A stretch of DNA of 64,000 nucleotides, from NCBI RefSeq assembly GCF_027923405.1, contig NZ_BQYI01000001.1, positions 1,962,501-2,026,500 of the forward strand. Reading direction: 5' to 3'. How positions within the stretch are numbered: the stretch's first letter is position 1; each line of letters begins with the position of its first letter. The notes under the pieces are model-generated. The model was not told where the DNA came from. It did not search any database and saw nothing but the letters and a program-made list of their open reading frames with translations. This document shows, piece by piece, positions 37,580-45,282 of the stretch. A program made the translations under genes and the position numbers. Origin of the DNA: Paenibacillus sp. YYML68 (GTDB lineage: Bacteria > Bacillota > Bacilli > Paenibacillales > NBRC-103111).

Positions 37580-37723
37580 GGCGTGAGCTGAGATGAGTTT
37601 CCATGCTGAGAGGCTGCGGGCTCGCACTCGCTCAAAGTGGAGTGAAGGCGCTTAGCTCTTGTGCGACTGCCGTTTGCATCCCGCCTCTTCGGTGCATAAT
37701 GAGTACAGAAGGAGGGATGCACG

Positions 37724-37921
37724 ATGGGGAAGAGCGATGAGCTGGTGAAATATATGACCGAGCGGTTCGTCAAATATATCGATACGCCGAAGGACGTTCG
37801 GCGGCAGGTGCGCCTGGACAGGAAGGTGCTGCGTGAGCCGTGGGAGTACCGCTGGTTCGGCATGATCCCGTTCTCGATCCGCATGTGGGCAGACAAGTGG
37901 CGGCGAGAGAAGGAGAAGTGA
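37724..37921 (+). CDS. yqzE: YqzE family protein
   Basis: A 65-residue basic protein with the YqzE pattern: DELVKYMTERFVKYIDTPKD and LREPWEYRWFGMIPFSIRMW. In B. subtilis yqzE lies in the late competence region comG; here it stands alone. ATG 37724 follows GGAGGG. Function unknown. Confidence 0.85.
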   Translation: MGKSDELVKYMTERFVKYIDTPKDVRRQVRLDRKVLREPWEYRWFGMIPFSIRMWADKWRREKEK

Positions 37922-37933
37922 GTAGACTCTACA

Positions 37934-38016
37934 TAAAAAAAGGAAAAGCTTCTTGCCCAAGGCTGATGACGCGGTGTTCGACGGCACCGGACTTGCCTTA
38001 GAGCGGGAAGCTTTTC
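37934..38016 (-). terminator. Large nested terminator for the PepSY-like gene
   Basis: Read on the minus strand, GAAAAGCTTC pairs with GAAGCTTTTC around a 54-base internal region and is followed by seven T. The internal part folds further (AAGGC/GCCTT and CGGTG/CACCG), giving three stacked helices, which is much larger than the other terminators here. Confidence 0.75.
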
Positions 38017-38111
38017 TATATGGGAAGAGGAGAAAACCGTAGGTTAGTGCTTCAGCCCGTATGTACTTGGGCTCGCTGCGCTGTGTGATCGCAATCGGCA
38101 AGCTTGAGCGA

Positions 38112-39149
38112 TTACGGATAATACTGACCAGCCACAGTCAGCGATTCATACGGGATGTAGCGAGCATCGTCCTGGACGATGTGAACGTAGCGGCTGCCGT
38201 CGGACCATTCATGGACACCGGCTACCAGGAGCGGGACGTTCGCTGTACCATTGTACAGCTGTGTCACCAGTACGGGAGGCTGTCCGCCTTCCACTTGCTC
38301 CATGAGCTTCGCGAAGCTTGGAAATGCTGCAGGTGTACCCTGCACCCAAGGAAGCTCCGCGTAAGGCTCTGAAGGGTGAGCGTCCCTTCGTAATATTATA
38401 GTATGCAGCGAAGACGGATTTGTGACCGTTTTCATTGCGTGTGTCGGCATAAAAGTTGTACGAGGCTCCGCAGACAGGTTGGTCAATGGAAGCTCCTCAC
38501 CCGTCTTGGCGTCAATGTACCACACCCGATCAGCCTGCTCGACCGTTACGCGCCATGCGGCTTGAAGCGGGTCCCAATAGAAGGGCTCTGCCTTATAATT
38601 ATAATCGATAAGTTCGAGCCGTACCAGACTTTGGTACAGCGTATTGCTGCTGAACAGCGGGTATTCACCTCGGCCGTACTCGGTGAGCTGATACGATCCG
38701 CTCTCAACGGCGTGGATGACCATGTAGCCGAGCTCGCGTCCGGATTGCTGGATCAGAACGATCCAGCCGTGGGTGCCCGGACCGAGCGGCTGGCTTGTCC
38801 AGCTGGCGCTGGCCCAAGCCTCGAAGCCTGGCTCCTTGGCAAGCGTGTCCTTGAACGTGCGTATGGCCTCCTGCAGCGGCTTGTCCACCGTCTGCAGCTC
38901 GTCAGGCTGTGCCCCGAGGGCGCCTAGGTTGGAAGCGGCTGGACTGTTCATGCGGCTGGCGAGTGGGGCTGTAGGGCTCGCGCTCACTGGATCGCCGTGA
39001 AGCTCTGTGCTCGCTGGCTGCAGCTCGTCATGGCGCGTGGCCTGCTCCATCGCAATCGCATGAGCGTAAGGGCTTAGCTCGGAGCCGTCCCTGAGCAGCA
39101 GGCTTGTCCCGATGACGACAACGGATAACACAATCGACAGCTTCTTCAT
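38112..39149 (-). CDS. Secreted protein with PepSY-like region
   Basis: 345 residues. The N-terminus is a signal peptide or signal anchor (KLSIVLSVVVIGTSLLL). A Ser/Ala/Pro-rich linker follows, and then a folded part in which AAWRVTVEQ and VWYIDAKTGEELPL resemble the strand pattern of PepSY domains. The C-terminal part (PPVLVTQLYNGTANVPLLV, HEWSDGSRYVHIVQDD) is beta-rich. Expected outside the cell; possibly a protease inhibitor or cell-surface protein. It is followed by the large terminator at 37934-38016. Confidence 0.65.
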   Translation of the reverse strand: MKKLSIVLSVVVIGTSLLLRDGSELSPYAHAIAMEQATRHDELQPASTELHGDPVSASPTAPLASRMNSPAASNLGALGAQPDELQTVDKPLQEAIRTFKDTLAKEPGFEAWASASWTSQPLGPGTHGWIVLIQQSGRELGYMVIHAVESGSYQLTEYGRGEYPLFSSNTLYQSLVRLELIDYNYKAEPFYWDPLQAAWRVTVEQADRVWYIDAKTGEELPLTNLSAEPRTTFMPTHAMKTVTNPSSLHTIILRRDAHPSEPYAELPWVQGTPAAFPSFAKLMEQVEGGQPPVLVTQLYNGTANVPLLVAGVHEWSDGSRYVHIVQDDARYIPYESLTVAGQYYP

Positions 39150-39312
39150 TCATTCACCTGCTTCGCGTTAGAGTCGTGCATCTTCGCCTCGAGAACGCTG
39201 CAAGAGCGAATATGCTTACATTATATAAGGTATGACAGGAAAAGTTTGTTAGAACCTGTAGATGACTTGAATAAACTTTTCCCCTTAAATATTCACCGTT
39301 CGTGTCAGTTCG

Positions 39313-40638
39313 TCATGACTGACGTTCGTTCGAGGCCGGTACGTGAAACAGCCCGCAGTTGATGGCAGATATTAGAATTCGAGGTCGGTATTGCCATTCG
39401 ACTTCCTTCAAGCGGCCGTCATATTGCGCCTCGATGTCAGGCTTCGCCTCCGGCTCGGCCGCCTTCAGCAGCGGCTCGTAATAATCGCGTACGCGAGTAT
39501 GCTCCTCAGAGAGGCGCAGCTGCGCATCGCGAGCCCAGCTGTGGTCATAGGCGGCCAGCTTCGTCTCGAGGTGCTGCTCGAGGAATAGCACGGCGCGCGG
39601 CAGCGTGATCCGGTCAGGAGTGACATAGACGCGTGCTGGCAGTCTCGGTGTCAGCTTGCGGCTGTCGATCCAGTCCTGGAACTGCTCGCGAAGCTCACCG
39701 GTCTGCAGCTGAATGCCGATCGAATGAATTTCGCTGCGCTTCATATCGCACGAGAGCTCGACCAGGTAGTTCACTGCGAGCCACGTGTCGTACGGGATCG
39801 TGCTCGTGTCGCGCTGCCGTGGATCGGCGGGCGGCTGTGCCTCGAACAGGCGCACGAAGCGTCCCTTGCCCTTGACTGCGGCGAAAATTTGCTCGAGCCT
39901 GCGGCTGCCGTACGTCAGCTCGTCGCGCGGTGTGCGCGCGGTGAACGACGTCGGCACGAAGCCGAAGTAGCGGCCGAGTATGCTGTCGCCCGTCGGCTGT
40001 CCGGGTGCGGCAGGCTGTCCGGCGGCGGGCTGAGCGGGCGGCGCAGCGAGGGCTCCTGCGCCAGCAGCGGTTGCGGGCGCGGCACCGGCAGGGGCGCTGC
40101 CGTGCGCAGTCGTAGCAGCCGCGGGGCTCGGCGCGAAGCCCGGCGAAGGCACCGCGGCGGTAGGGCTCGGCGCAGCGCCCGGCGCACTGCCCTGAGCTGG
40201 GCTAGGCCCGCCAGCTACGCCTGGCGCTGTCGTGCCTGCGAAGCCCGGCGAAGGCGCCGCGGCGGTGGGGCTCGGCGTAGCGCCCGGTACGCTGCCCTGA
40301 GCTGGGCTAGGCCCGCCAGCTACGCCTGGCGCTGTCGTGCCTGCGAAGCCCGGCGGCGCCGCTGTGCTGATGCCGGGCGCTGGACCGCCTGGCTGCGCCT
40401 GCGGATGCAGCTCGCCGTAGCGCTCGGGGTCGAAGATGAACGTACACGTCATCGTCTCCGGCTCGACGCCGGTACGCTCGACGAAGCTCCAGTAATACGG
40501 ACGGTGATTCAAGTCCTTGTCCGCCGAAGGCGAGAGCTTCACGGTGACGTAGGCAGGATGCTTCTCGAGCAGCTCGCAACTCTCGGCGTCCAGATAGCGG
40601 AGGACGTACGATCGAATTTGCTCGCTTGTCATCGTCAT
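39313..40638 (-). CDS. yqhG: YqhG family protein with a long Pro/Ala/Gly-rich insert
   Basis: 441 residues; the conserved YqhG parts are residues ~1-75 (IRSYVLRYLDAESCELLEKH, NHRPYYWSFVERTGVEPETM) and ~218-441 (GRYFGFVPTSFTARTPRDEL, RPRILISAINCGLFHVPA). Between them lies an insert of about 140 low-complexity residues containing a 35-residue unit repeated twice (each begins FAGTTAPGVAGGPSPAQGS). ATG 40638 follows GGAGG and overlaps the yqhH stop (ATGA), so it is translated coupled to the helicase. Function unknown; pairing with YqhH suggests an accessory of that helicase. Confidence 0.82.
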   Translation of the reverse strand: MTMTSEQIRSYVLRYLDAESCELLEKHPAYVTVKLSPSADKDLNHRPYYWSFVERTGVEPETMTCTFIFDPERYGELHPQAQPGGPAPGISTAAPPGFAGTTAPGVAGGPSPAQGSVPGATPSPTAAAPSPGFAGTTAPGVAGGPSPAQGSAPGAAPSPTAAVPSPGFAPSPAAATTAHGSAPAGAAPATAAGAGALAAPPAQPAAGQPAAPGQPTGDSILGRYFGFVPTSFTARTPRDELTYGSRRLEQIFAAVKGKGRFVRLFEAQPPADPRQRDTSTIPYDTWLAVNYLVELSCDMKRSEIHSIGIQLQTGELREQFQDWIDSRKLTPRLPARVYVTPDRITLPRAVLFLEQHLETKLAAYDHSWARDAQLRLSEEHTRVRDYYEPLLKAAEPEAKPDIEAQYDGRLKEVEWQYRPRILISAINCGLFHVPASNERQS

Positions 40639-42440
40639 CGGTGCGCCTCCTCACTGACGGGCATATCCGTTACCGGATTGCCTACGGCATGCAGCAGGCT
40701 GGCGATCGCAGACGGCTCCGGCTTGTCGTGCTCGACCTCGCTGCGCAGCAGTGTGAACGACTGACCTAGCTCGTCGAGCTGACGCTTGATCTCGCCCTCG
40801 TCTTGCGAGGCGAGAATCATTTTCGCCAGGTGGGACTCCAGGGAAGTCGTCTTCTCCAGCCGCTCCAGTATCGTATCGAGGCCGCCGATGACGAGCTCGA
40901 ACATGTTGATCTTCTCATGCAGCAGCGACAAGATATGCTCCTCAATCGTCCCTGACGTCGACAGGTTGTAGATCTTGACGTCGTTCTGCTGACCGAGACG
41001 GTGGACCCGTCCGATCCGCTGCTCGACCCGCATCGGGTTCCACGGCAGGTCGAAGTTAATCATATGGTGGCAGAATTGCAGGTTGATCCCTTCGCCGCCT
41101 GCCTCGGTTGCGATGAGCACCTGGGCGCGGTTGCGGAACAGGTCCATCATCCAGTCCTTCTTGCCTCGGTTCATACCGCCGCGGTACGGAACGGCTGTAA
41201 TTTTGCGATCCTTCAAGTATTGGAGCAAATATTCCTGTGACGCCCGGTATTCGGTGAAAATAATGACCTTCTCGTTCACCGATTCGATCAGCTCGAGCAC
41301 CTTCTCCGCCTTCGTATTCGCCTTGATGCCACGGATGAGCTCGACGAGCTCCCATATTTTCGGACGGAGGGGAGAGTCCTCTGCTGTTTTCTTAAACATA
41401 TTCACGAGTGTAATAAACACGGCATCCCGGCTCGAGCACACCTCGCGCTGCAGCGTGACGAGCGACAGGGCGCTGTTCATATCGCCGCCGGACTCCTCAT
41501 AGCGTGTCTTGACGAAGCTCGTGACGCCGTCGTACAGCGCCTGCTCCTCTTCTGACAGCTGCAGCGGAATGTTGCGCACGATGCGCTTCGTGAAAGAGAC
41601 GTTGCCGTCGCTGCGTCGGTTGCGGATCATGACCTTGCTCAGCTGCGCCTGCAGCTGCTGCTCGTTCTTCGGGATGCGCTTGTCGACGACGAAGTTCGAC
41701 TGGAAGCTGGATTGGCCGCCGAGCTGGCCGGGCTTGAGCAGGTTGATCAGGTTGTACAGCTCCTTCAGATCGTTCTGCACCGGAGTGGCGGTGAGGAGGA
41801 GGCAGTACTTTTTGCGTAGCTCTACTATGAATTGGTAGTTCGTCGTCTTCTTGTTCTTCAGCTTGTGCGCCTCATCGATGACCAGCATGTCGTATTCCTG
41901 CTCGAGCACGATGCTGCGGTGAGGGTCGCGCTTGGCCGTATCCATCGAGGCGACGACGATGTCGTTCTGCGCCCACATGTACGCCTTCTTCTGGGCAACG
42001 GCAGAGATGCCGAACTTCTGGTTCAGCTCCCGCACCCATTGCAGCACGAGCGATGCCGGGACGAGTATGAGCACCTTGCGGATCAGTCCGCGTATCATAT
42101 ATTCCTTCAAGATAAGTCCGGCTTCAATCGTCTTGCCAAGCCCCACCTCATCTGCGAGTATGGCGCGTCCGCGCATGTCCATCAGCACGCGCTTCGCGGT
42201 ATCGATCTGGTGATCCATCGGGACCAGGTTCGGCAGATGGGAGAGGCATTGCAGCTCGTCGAACGAATGAATGAGCTTCGCGCGCTCGGCCTCGACGGCC
42301 AGCTTGAACATGGCCCAGTCGTCCCAAGGACCGTTGCGCAGCGAACGTGCGTGCAGCTCCTCAAACCATTCCCGTTCATAATGAAGCTCGACATGCTCAT
42401 TCAGCGGTTTCACGTGGTCTTTGCGCTCAGTTGTTTGCAT
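40635..42440 (-). CDS. yqhH: YqhH, SNF2-family helicase
   Basis: A 601-residue Swi2/Snf2 ATPase. Motif I ILADEVGLGKTIEAG, motif Ia region LILVPASLVLQWVREL, motif II MLVIDEAHKLKNKKT, motif III LLLTATPVQNDLKELYN, then motifs V and VI GGEGINLQFCHHMINFDLPW and EQRIGRVHRLGQ. It should translocate on duplex DNA and displace bound proteins, for example stalled RNA polymerase. It heads the yqhH-yqhG pair and is divergent from lipM; in B. subtilis the gcv operon lies between these conserved genes, but not here. Confidence 0.92.
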   Translation of the reverse strand: MQTTERKDHVKPLNEHVELHYEREWFEELHARSLRNGPWDDWAMFKLAVEAERAKLIHSFDELQCLSHLPNLVPMDHQIDTAKRVLMDMRGRAILADEVGLGKTIEAGLILKEYMIRGLIRKVLILVPASLVLQWVRELNQKFGISAVAQKKAYMWAQNDIVVASMDTAKRDPHRSIVLEQEYDMLVIDEAHKLKNKKTTNYQFIVELRKKYCLLLTATPVQNDLKELYNLINLLKPGQLGGQSSFQSNFVVDKRIPKNEQQLQAQLSKVMIRNRRSDGNVSFTKRIVRNIPLQLSEEEQALYDGVTSFVKTRYEESGGDMNSALSLVTLQREVCSSRDAVFITLVNMFKKTAEDSPLRPKIWELVELIRGIKANTKAEKVLELIESVNEKVIIFTEYRASQEYLLQYLKDRKITAVPYRGGMNRGKKDWMMDLFRNRAQVLIATEAGGEGINLQFCHHMINFDLPWNPMRVEQRIGRVHRLGQQNDVKIYNLSTSGTIEEHILSLLHEKINMFELVIGGLDTILERLEKTTSLESHLAKMILASQDEGEIKRQLDELGQSFTLLRSEVEHDKPEPSAIASLLHAVGNPVTDMPVSEEAHR

Positions 42441-42587
42441 GATGCAGTCTCTCGCTCCTTTATGCGGCGTGGAGTTAAATTTTAGTATGTACGAAACGAT
42501 ACGCTTTCAAACAGGCACCCGCTGTATTATGATGGAGAGAACGCTCGAAGGTTGGGCGAAAAAAGACATAGCGATCAGGTGATGACA

Positions 42588-43430
42588 ATGGAGAAGTGGC
42601 GTTACATTCGGTCGGGGCTCGGTGCTCCGGCTTACAATATGGCGGTGGATGAGGCGATCTTGACCGCGCACAGCGAAGGGAAGGTGCCGCCGACGGTGCG
42701 GTTCTACGGCTGGTCGCCGGCGACGCTGTCGGTCGGGTACTTCCAGAAGGCGCTGCAGGAGGTGGACTTCGCTGCTGTGGAGCAGGCGGGACTCGGCTTC
42801 GTGCGCAGGGCGACAGGTGGACGAGTTGTACTGCACGACCGCGAGCTGACGTACAGCATCATCGTGTCGGAGGAGTATCCGGGCATCCCCCGCAGTGTGA
42901 CGGAGGCGTACCGCGTGCTGAGCGAGGGGCTGCTGCTCGGCTTCCGCGGGCTCGGCCTGCAGGCGGAGATGGTACAGCTAGCGAGCGCCGAGGAGCAGGA
43001 GAAGTATGCGTCGATGGGCTCGGCGGCGTGCTTCGACTCACCCTCGTGGTACGAGCTTGTCGTCGAGGGCCGCAAGGTGGCTGGCAGCGCACAGACGCGG
43101 GCGAAGGGTGTCGTGCTGCAGCACGGCTCGATCTTGCTCGAGCTCGACTCGGAGCAGCTGTTCGGACTGCTGACGTTCTCGACCGAGCGGATCAAGGAGC
43201 GGATGAAGCAGCAGTTCGAGCGCAAGGCGGTGGCGATTAACGATGTGCTGCTGGCAGCCGGGCGCGAGAAGACGACGCTCGCCGAGGTGGAGCGGTCGTT
43301 CGAGGCGGGCATCGCGCAAGGGCTGGGCATCGAGCTGGTGGAGGGCGAGCTGACAGACTACGAGCTGGAGCTCGTGCGGCAGCTGGGGGCGGAGAAGTAC
43401 GGGAATGAGGAATGGAATAAGCGGAGGTAA
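42588..43430 (+). CDS. lipM: Octanoyltransferase LipM
   Basis: 280 residues of the BPL/LPL fold from ATG 42588, which follows AGGTG. Features: GAPAYNMAVDEAIL, FYGWSPATLSVGYFQ, RRATGGRVVLHDRELTYSI, and SAACFDSPSWYELVVEGRKVAG with the catalytic cysteine of LipM and the conserved lysine. LipM moves octanoyl groups from acyl carrier protein to GcvH in lipoate synthesis. The gcv genes are not adjacent here. Confidence 0.9.
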   Translation: MEKWRYIRSGLGAPAYNMAVDEAILTAHSEGKVPPTVRFYGWSPATLSVGYFQKALQEVDFAAVEQAGLGFVRRATGGRVVLHDRELTYSIIVSEEYPGIPRSVTEAYRVLSEGLLLGFRGLGLQAEMVQLASAEEQEKYASMGSAACFDSPSWYELVVEGRKVAGSAQTRAKGVVLQHGSILLELDSEQLFGLLTFSTERIKERMKQQFERKAVAINDVLLAAGREKTTLAEVERSFEAGIAQGLGIELVEGELTDYELELVRQLGAEKYGNEEWNKRR

Positions 43431-43431
43431 G

Positions 43432-43803
43432 ATGCAACACCTATCCAATGCCGATCAGCAGGAGTCCATTCAATCGATGCAGTCGACCATACGCAAGCTA
43501 GAGAATGCTTTCTCTCGAATGACTCAGCAAGGCGCAAGGACGACGGTAGTCAACAAAAGACTCCAAGCTTGTACAATTGGCTTAGCCATGCTGGAGCATG
43601 TGTGGATTCAAGCGCCTCATTCTTACACTCAGGATGAAATTACAGAGGCTCGCCGTGTGTTGACTGGCCTGATACGATCCGTTCATAGCAGCTATGTCAA
43701 AGCAAAGATAGGCAGTCCCCAGCGAACACTTCTTGAGCGAAGAAGGGTGGCGTTCGAGCGGGCTATTCAAGCGATGAGTGAGCTTGATTCGAATATGATG
43801 TAG
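43432..43803 (+). CDS. Hypothetical helical protein
   Basis: A 123-residue, all-helical soluble protein (QSMQSTIRKLENAFSRM, LLERRRVAFERAIQAM) starting at ATG 43432 immediately after a GGAGG and one base after the lipM stop. It is therefore likely translated with lipM. No family recognised. Composition is less GC-rich than lipM. Confidence 0.6.
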   Translation: MQHLSNADQQESIQSMQSTIRKLENAFSRMTQQGARTTVVNKRLQACTIGLAMLEHVWIQAPHSYTQDEITEARRVLTGLIRSVHSSYVKAKIGSPQRTLLERRRVAFERAIQAMSELDSNMM

Positions 43804-43955
43804 GGTCGTTGGAGTGGCTACTAAGCTTGTAACGAAGGAGGAGCCGGAGCGCCAGTAGCGCTTCGGCTGCTTGATGGTAGGGGCAGGTGACGGGCAACGA
43901 AGAGCAATGCTGCGTTGCAGAAGCTGCTCGAGCCGTTAGTTGTCAGCGAGTGCTC

Positions 43956-44813
43956 TTATGCAGTTGTGGTTATGTACGCCTCGAACGCCTCCTGCAGCTT
44001 GCGTGTCACAGGGCCTGGTACACCTTCTGCTATAGGTGCGTCATCCAGCTTAATAACAGGCGTAATCTCGACCGTCGTACCGGTGATGAACGCCTCATCG
44101 GCTTGCGCGAGCTGCGCCGTCGTGAATGGCTCTTCCTTGACCGTCATGCCTGACTGCCGGGCGAGCTTCAGCACGACCTGGCGTGTTATGCCGTGGAGAA
44201 TGAGGTTGTTCGCCGGATGCGTGTACAGGATGCCGTCCTTCACCATCATCATGTTAGACGCGCTGCATTCGGTTACAGTGCCCGAGCGGTGCAGGACGAC
44301 CTCTTGTGCGCCGCGGTCGAGCGCCTCTTGCTTGGCGAGCACGTTCGCGAGCAGATTGAGCGTCTTCAGGTCGCACCGCAGCCAGCGGATGTCCTCGCTC
44401 GTCACAGCGGCGATGCCGCTACGCATCGCCGCGAGCGGACGCTCGTATTCGGTCGTATACGCGAGCATGACCGGTTCGGCCGCTGCGGGGAACGGATGCG
44501 CGCGCGGTGCGGCGCCTCTGGTGATTTGCAGATAGATCGTGCCTGTGTCAAGTCCGTTCTTCTGCACGAGCTCGTTCAGCTTCTTATTCAGCGTCTCGGC
44601 TGTATCGTGCAGCGGGATGCGCAGCGCCTCCGCCGTTCGCTTCAATCGGTCATAATGACCGTTCGCCTCGAAGATGACTCCACGATATACTCGATACACC
44701 TCATAGATGCCGTCTCCGAAGTAATAGCCGCGATCATCGGGCGAGATCGAGACGGATTTTCTAGGAACCAGCTCGTTGTTATACCATACCCAGTTCTCAT
44801 GTGAGCGTGACAT
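43956..44813 (-). CDS. dat: D-amino acid aminotransferase
   Basis: A 285-residue fold-type IV aminotransferase of the Dat type. It shows SPDDRGYYFGDGIYEVYRVY, YLQITRGAAPRAHPFP, RCDLKTLNLLANVLAKQEA with the PLP lysine, and VVLHRSGTVTECSASNMMMV. It makes D-alanine/D-glutamate for peptidoglycan from the corresponding oxo-acids. Monocistronic. Confidence 0.93.
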   Translation of the reverse strand: MSRSHENWVWYNNELVPRKSVSISPDDRGYYFGDGIYEVYRVYRGVIFEANGHYDRLKRTAEALRIPLHDTAETLNKKLNELVQKNGLDTGTIYLQITRGAAPRAHPFPAAAEPVMLAYTTEYERPLAAMRSGIAAVTSEDIRWLRCDLKTLNLLANVLAKQEALDRGAQEVVLHRSGTVTECSASNMMMVKDGILYTHPANNLILHGITRQVVLKLARQSGMTVKEEPFTTAQLAQADEAFITGTTVEITPVIKLDDAPIAEGVPGPVTRKLQEAFEAYITTTA

Positions 44814-45193
44814 ATGGGCAGCCTCCTCTGGATTGTTGTTTAGAAAAAAAACAAGAACATACGTTTGTGTTCGGTTGTGCGTTATGGTAAGATTCTTCTA
44901 GACTAACAACGTTGTGAGCTGAAGTCAAAGCAGCTTGAAGCTGTGAGAAGGGCTCGGCATCAATTTCCAACTATAGTCCCTTGTAATGGATTAGAGCGAA
45001 TGTATATTTTCCAGCTTGAGCCGGAGTTTGGACGTCAATAAGTCCTGAGTATGAGGTATGGAGACAGGGGCTTACTGTTGAGTTTTGTCGATTTCCATAA
45101 AGTTATGATGAACGAAAAACAGAGTAATCGCGAGCAAATAGAAGAGAATTGCATGGAGTCTAGGGACGAGCGCTAATTTCCGCTAATTCCCCG
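44814..45193. other. Intergenic DNA upstream of nrdJ
   Basis: About 380 bases without a gene, moderately AT-rich. I checked for a cobalamin riboswitch, which could be expected before a B12-dependent reductase, and saw no B12 box. Confidence 0.4.
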
Positions 45194-45223
45194 TTAGAAA
45201 CACTATATGTTGTATTGTATAAT
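45194..45223 (+). promoter_or_regulatory. nrdJ promoter
   Basis: TTAGAA (45194-45199), an 18-base spacer and TATAAT (45218-45223), framed by the two NrdR boxes. Confidence 0.7.
45200..45215 (+). promoter_or_regulatory. NrdR box 1 at nrdJ
   Basis: ACACTATATGTTGTAT fits the NrdR consensus acaCwAtATaTwGtgt closely. It covers the promoter spacer. Confidence 0.82.
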
Positions 45224-45231
45224 GAATCACG

Positions 45232-45247
45232 CATCCATATATTGTGA
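45232..45247 (+). promoter_or_regulatory. NrdR box 2 at nrdJ
   Basis: CATCCATATATTGTGA, the second box, 32 bases (about three helical turns) after box 1 and overlapping the expected transcription start. Paired boxes at this spacing are the usual NrdR operator. Confidence 0.82.
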
Positions 45248-45282
45248 TCGTGAGTTTACCATAATTCCGGGGGGTTGTTGTT

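Noticed and set aside
44814-45282. Cobalamin riboswitch upstream of nrdJ
   Set aside because: No B12 box; the region instead has two NrdR boxes around the promoter.
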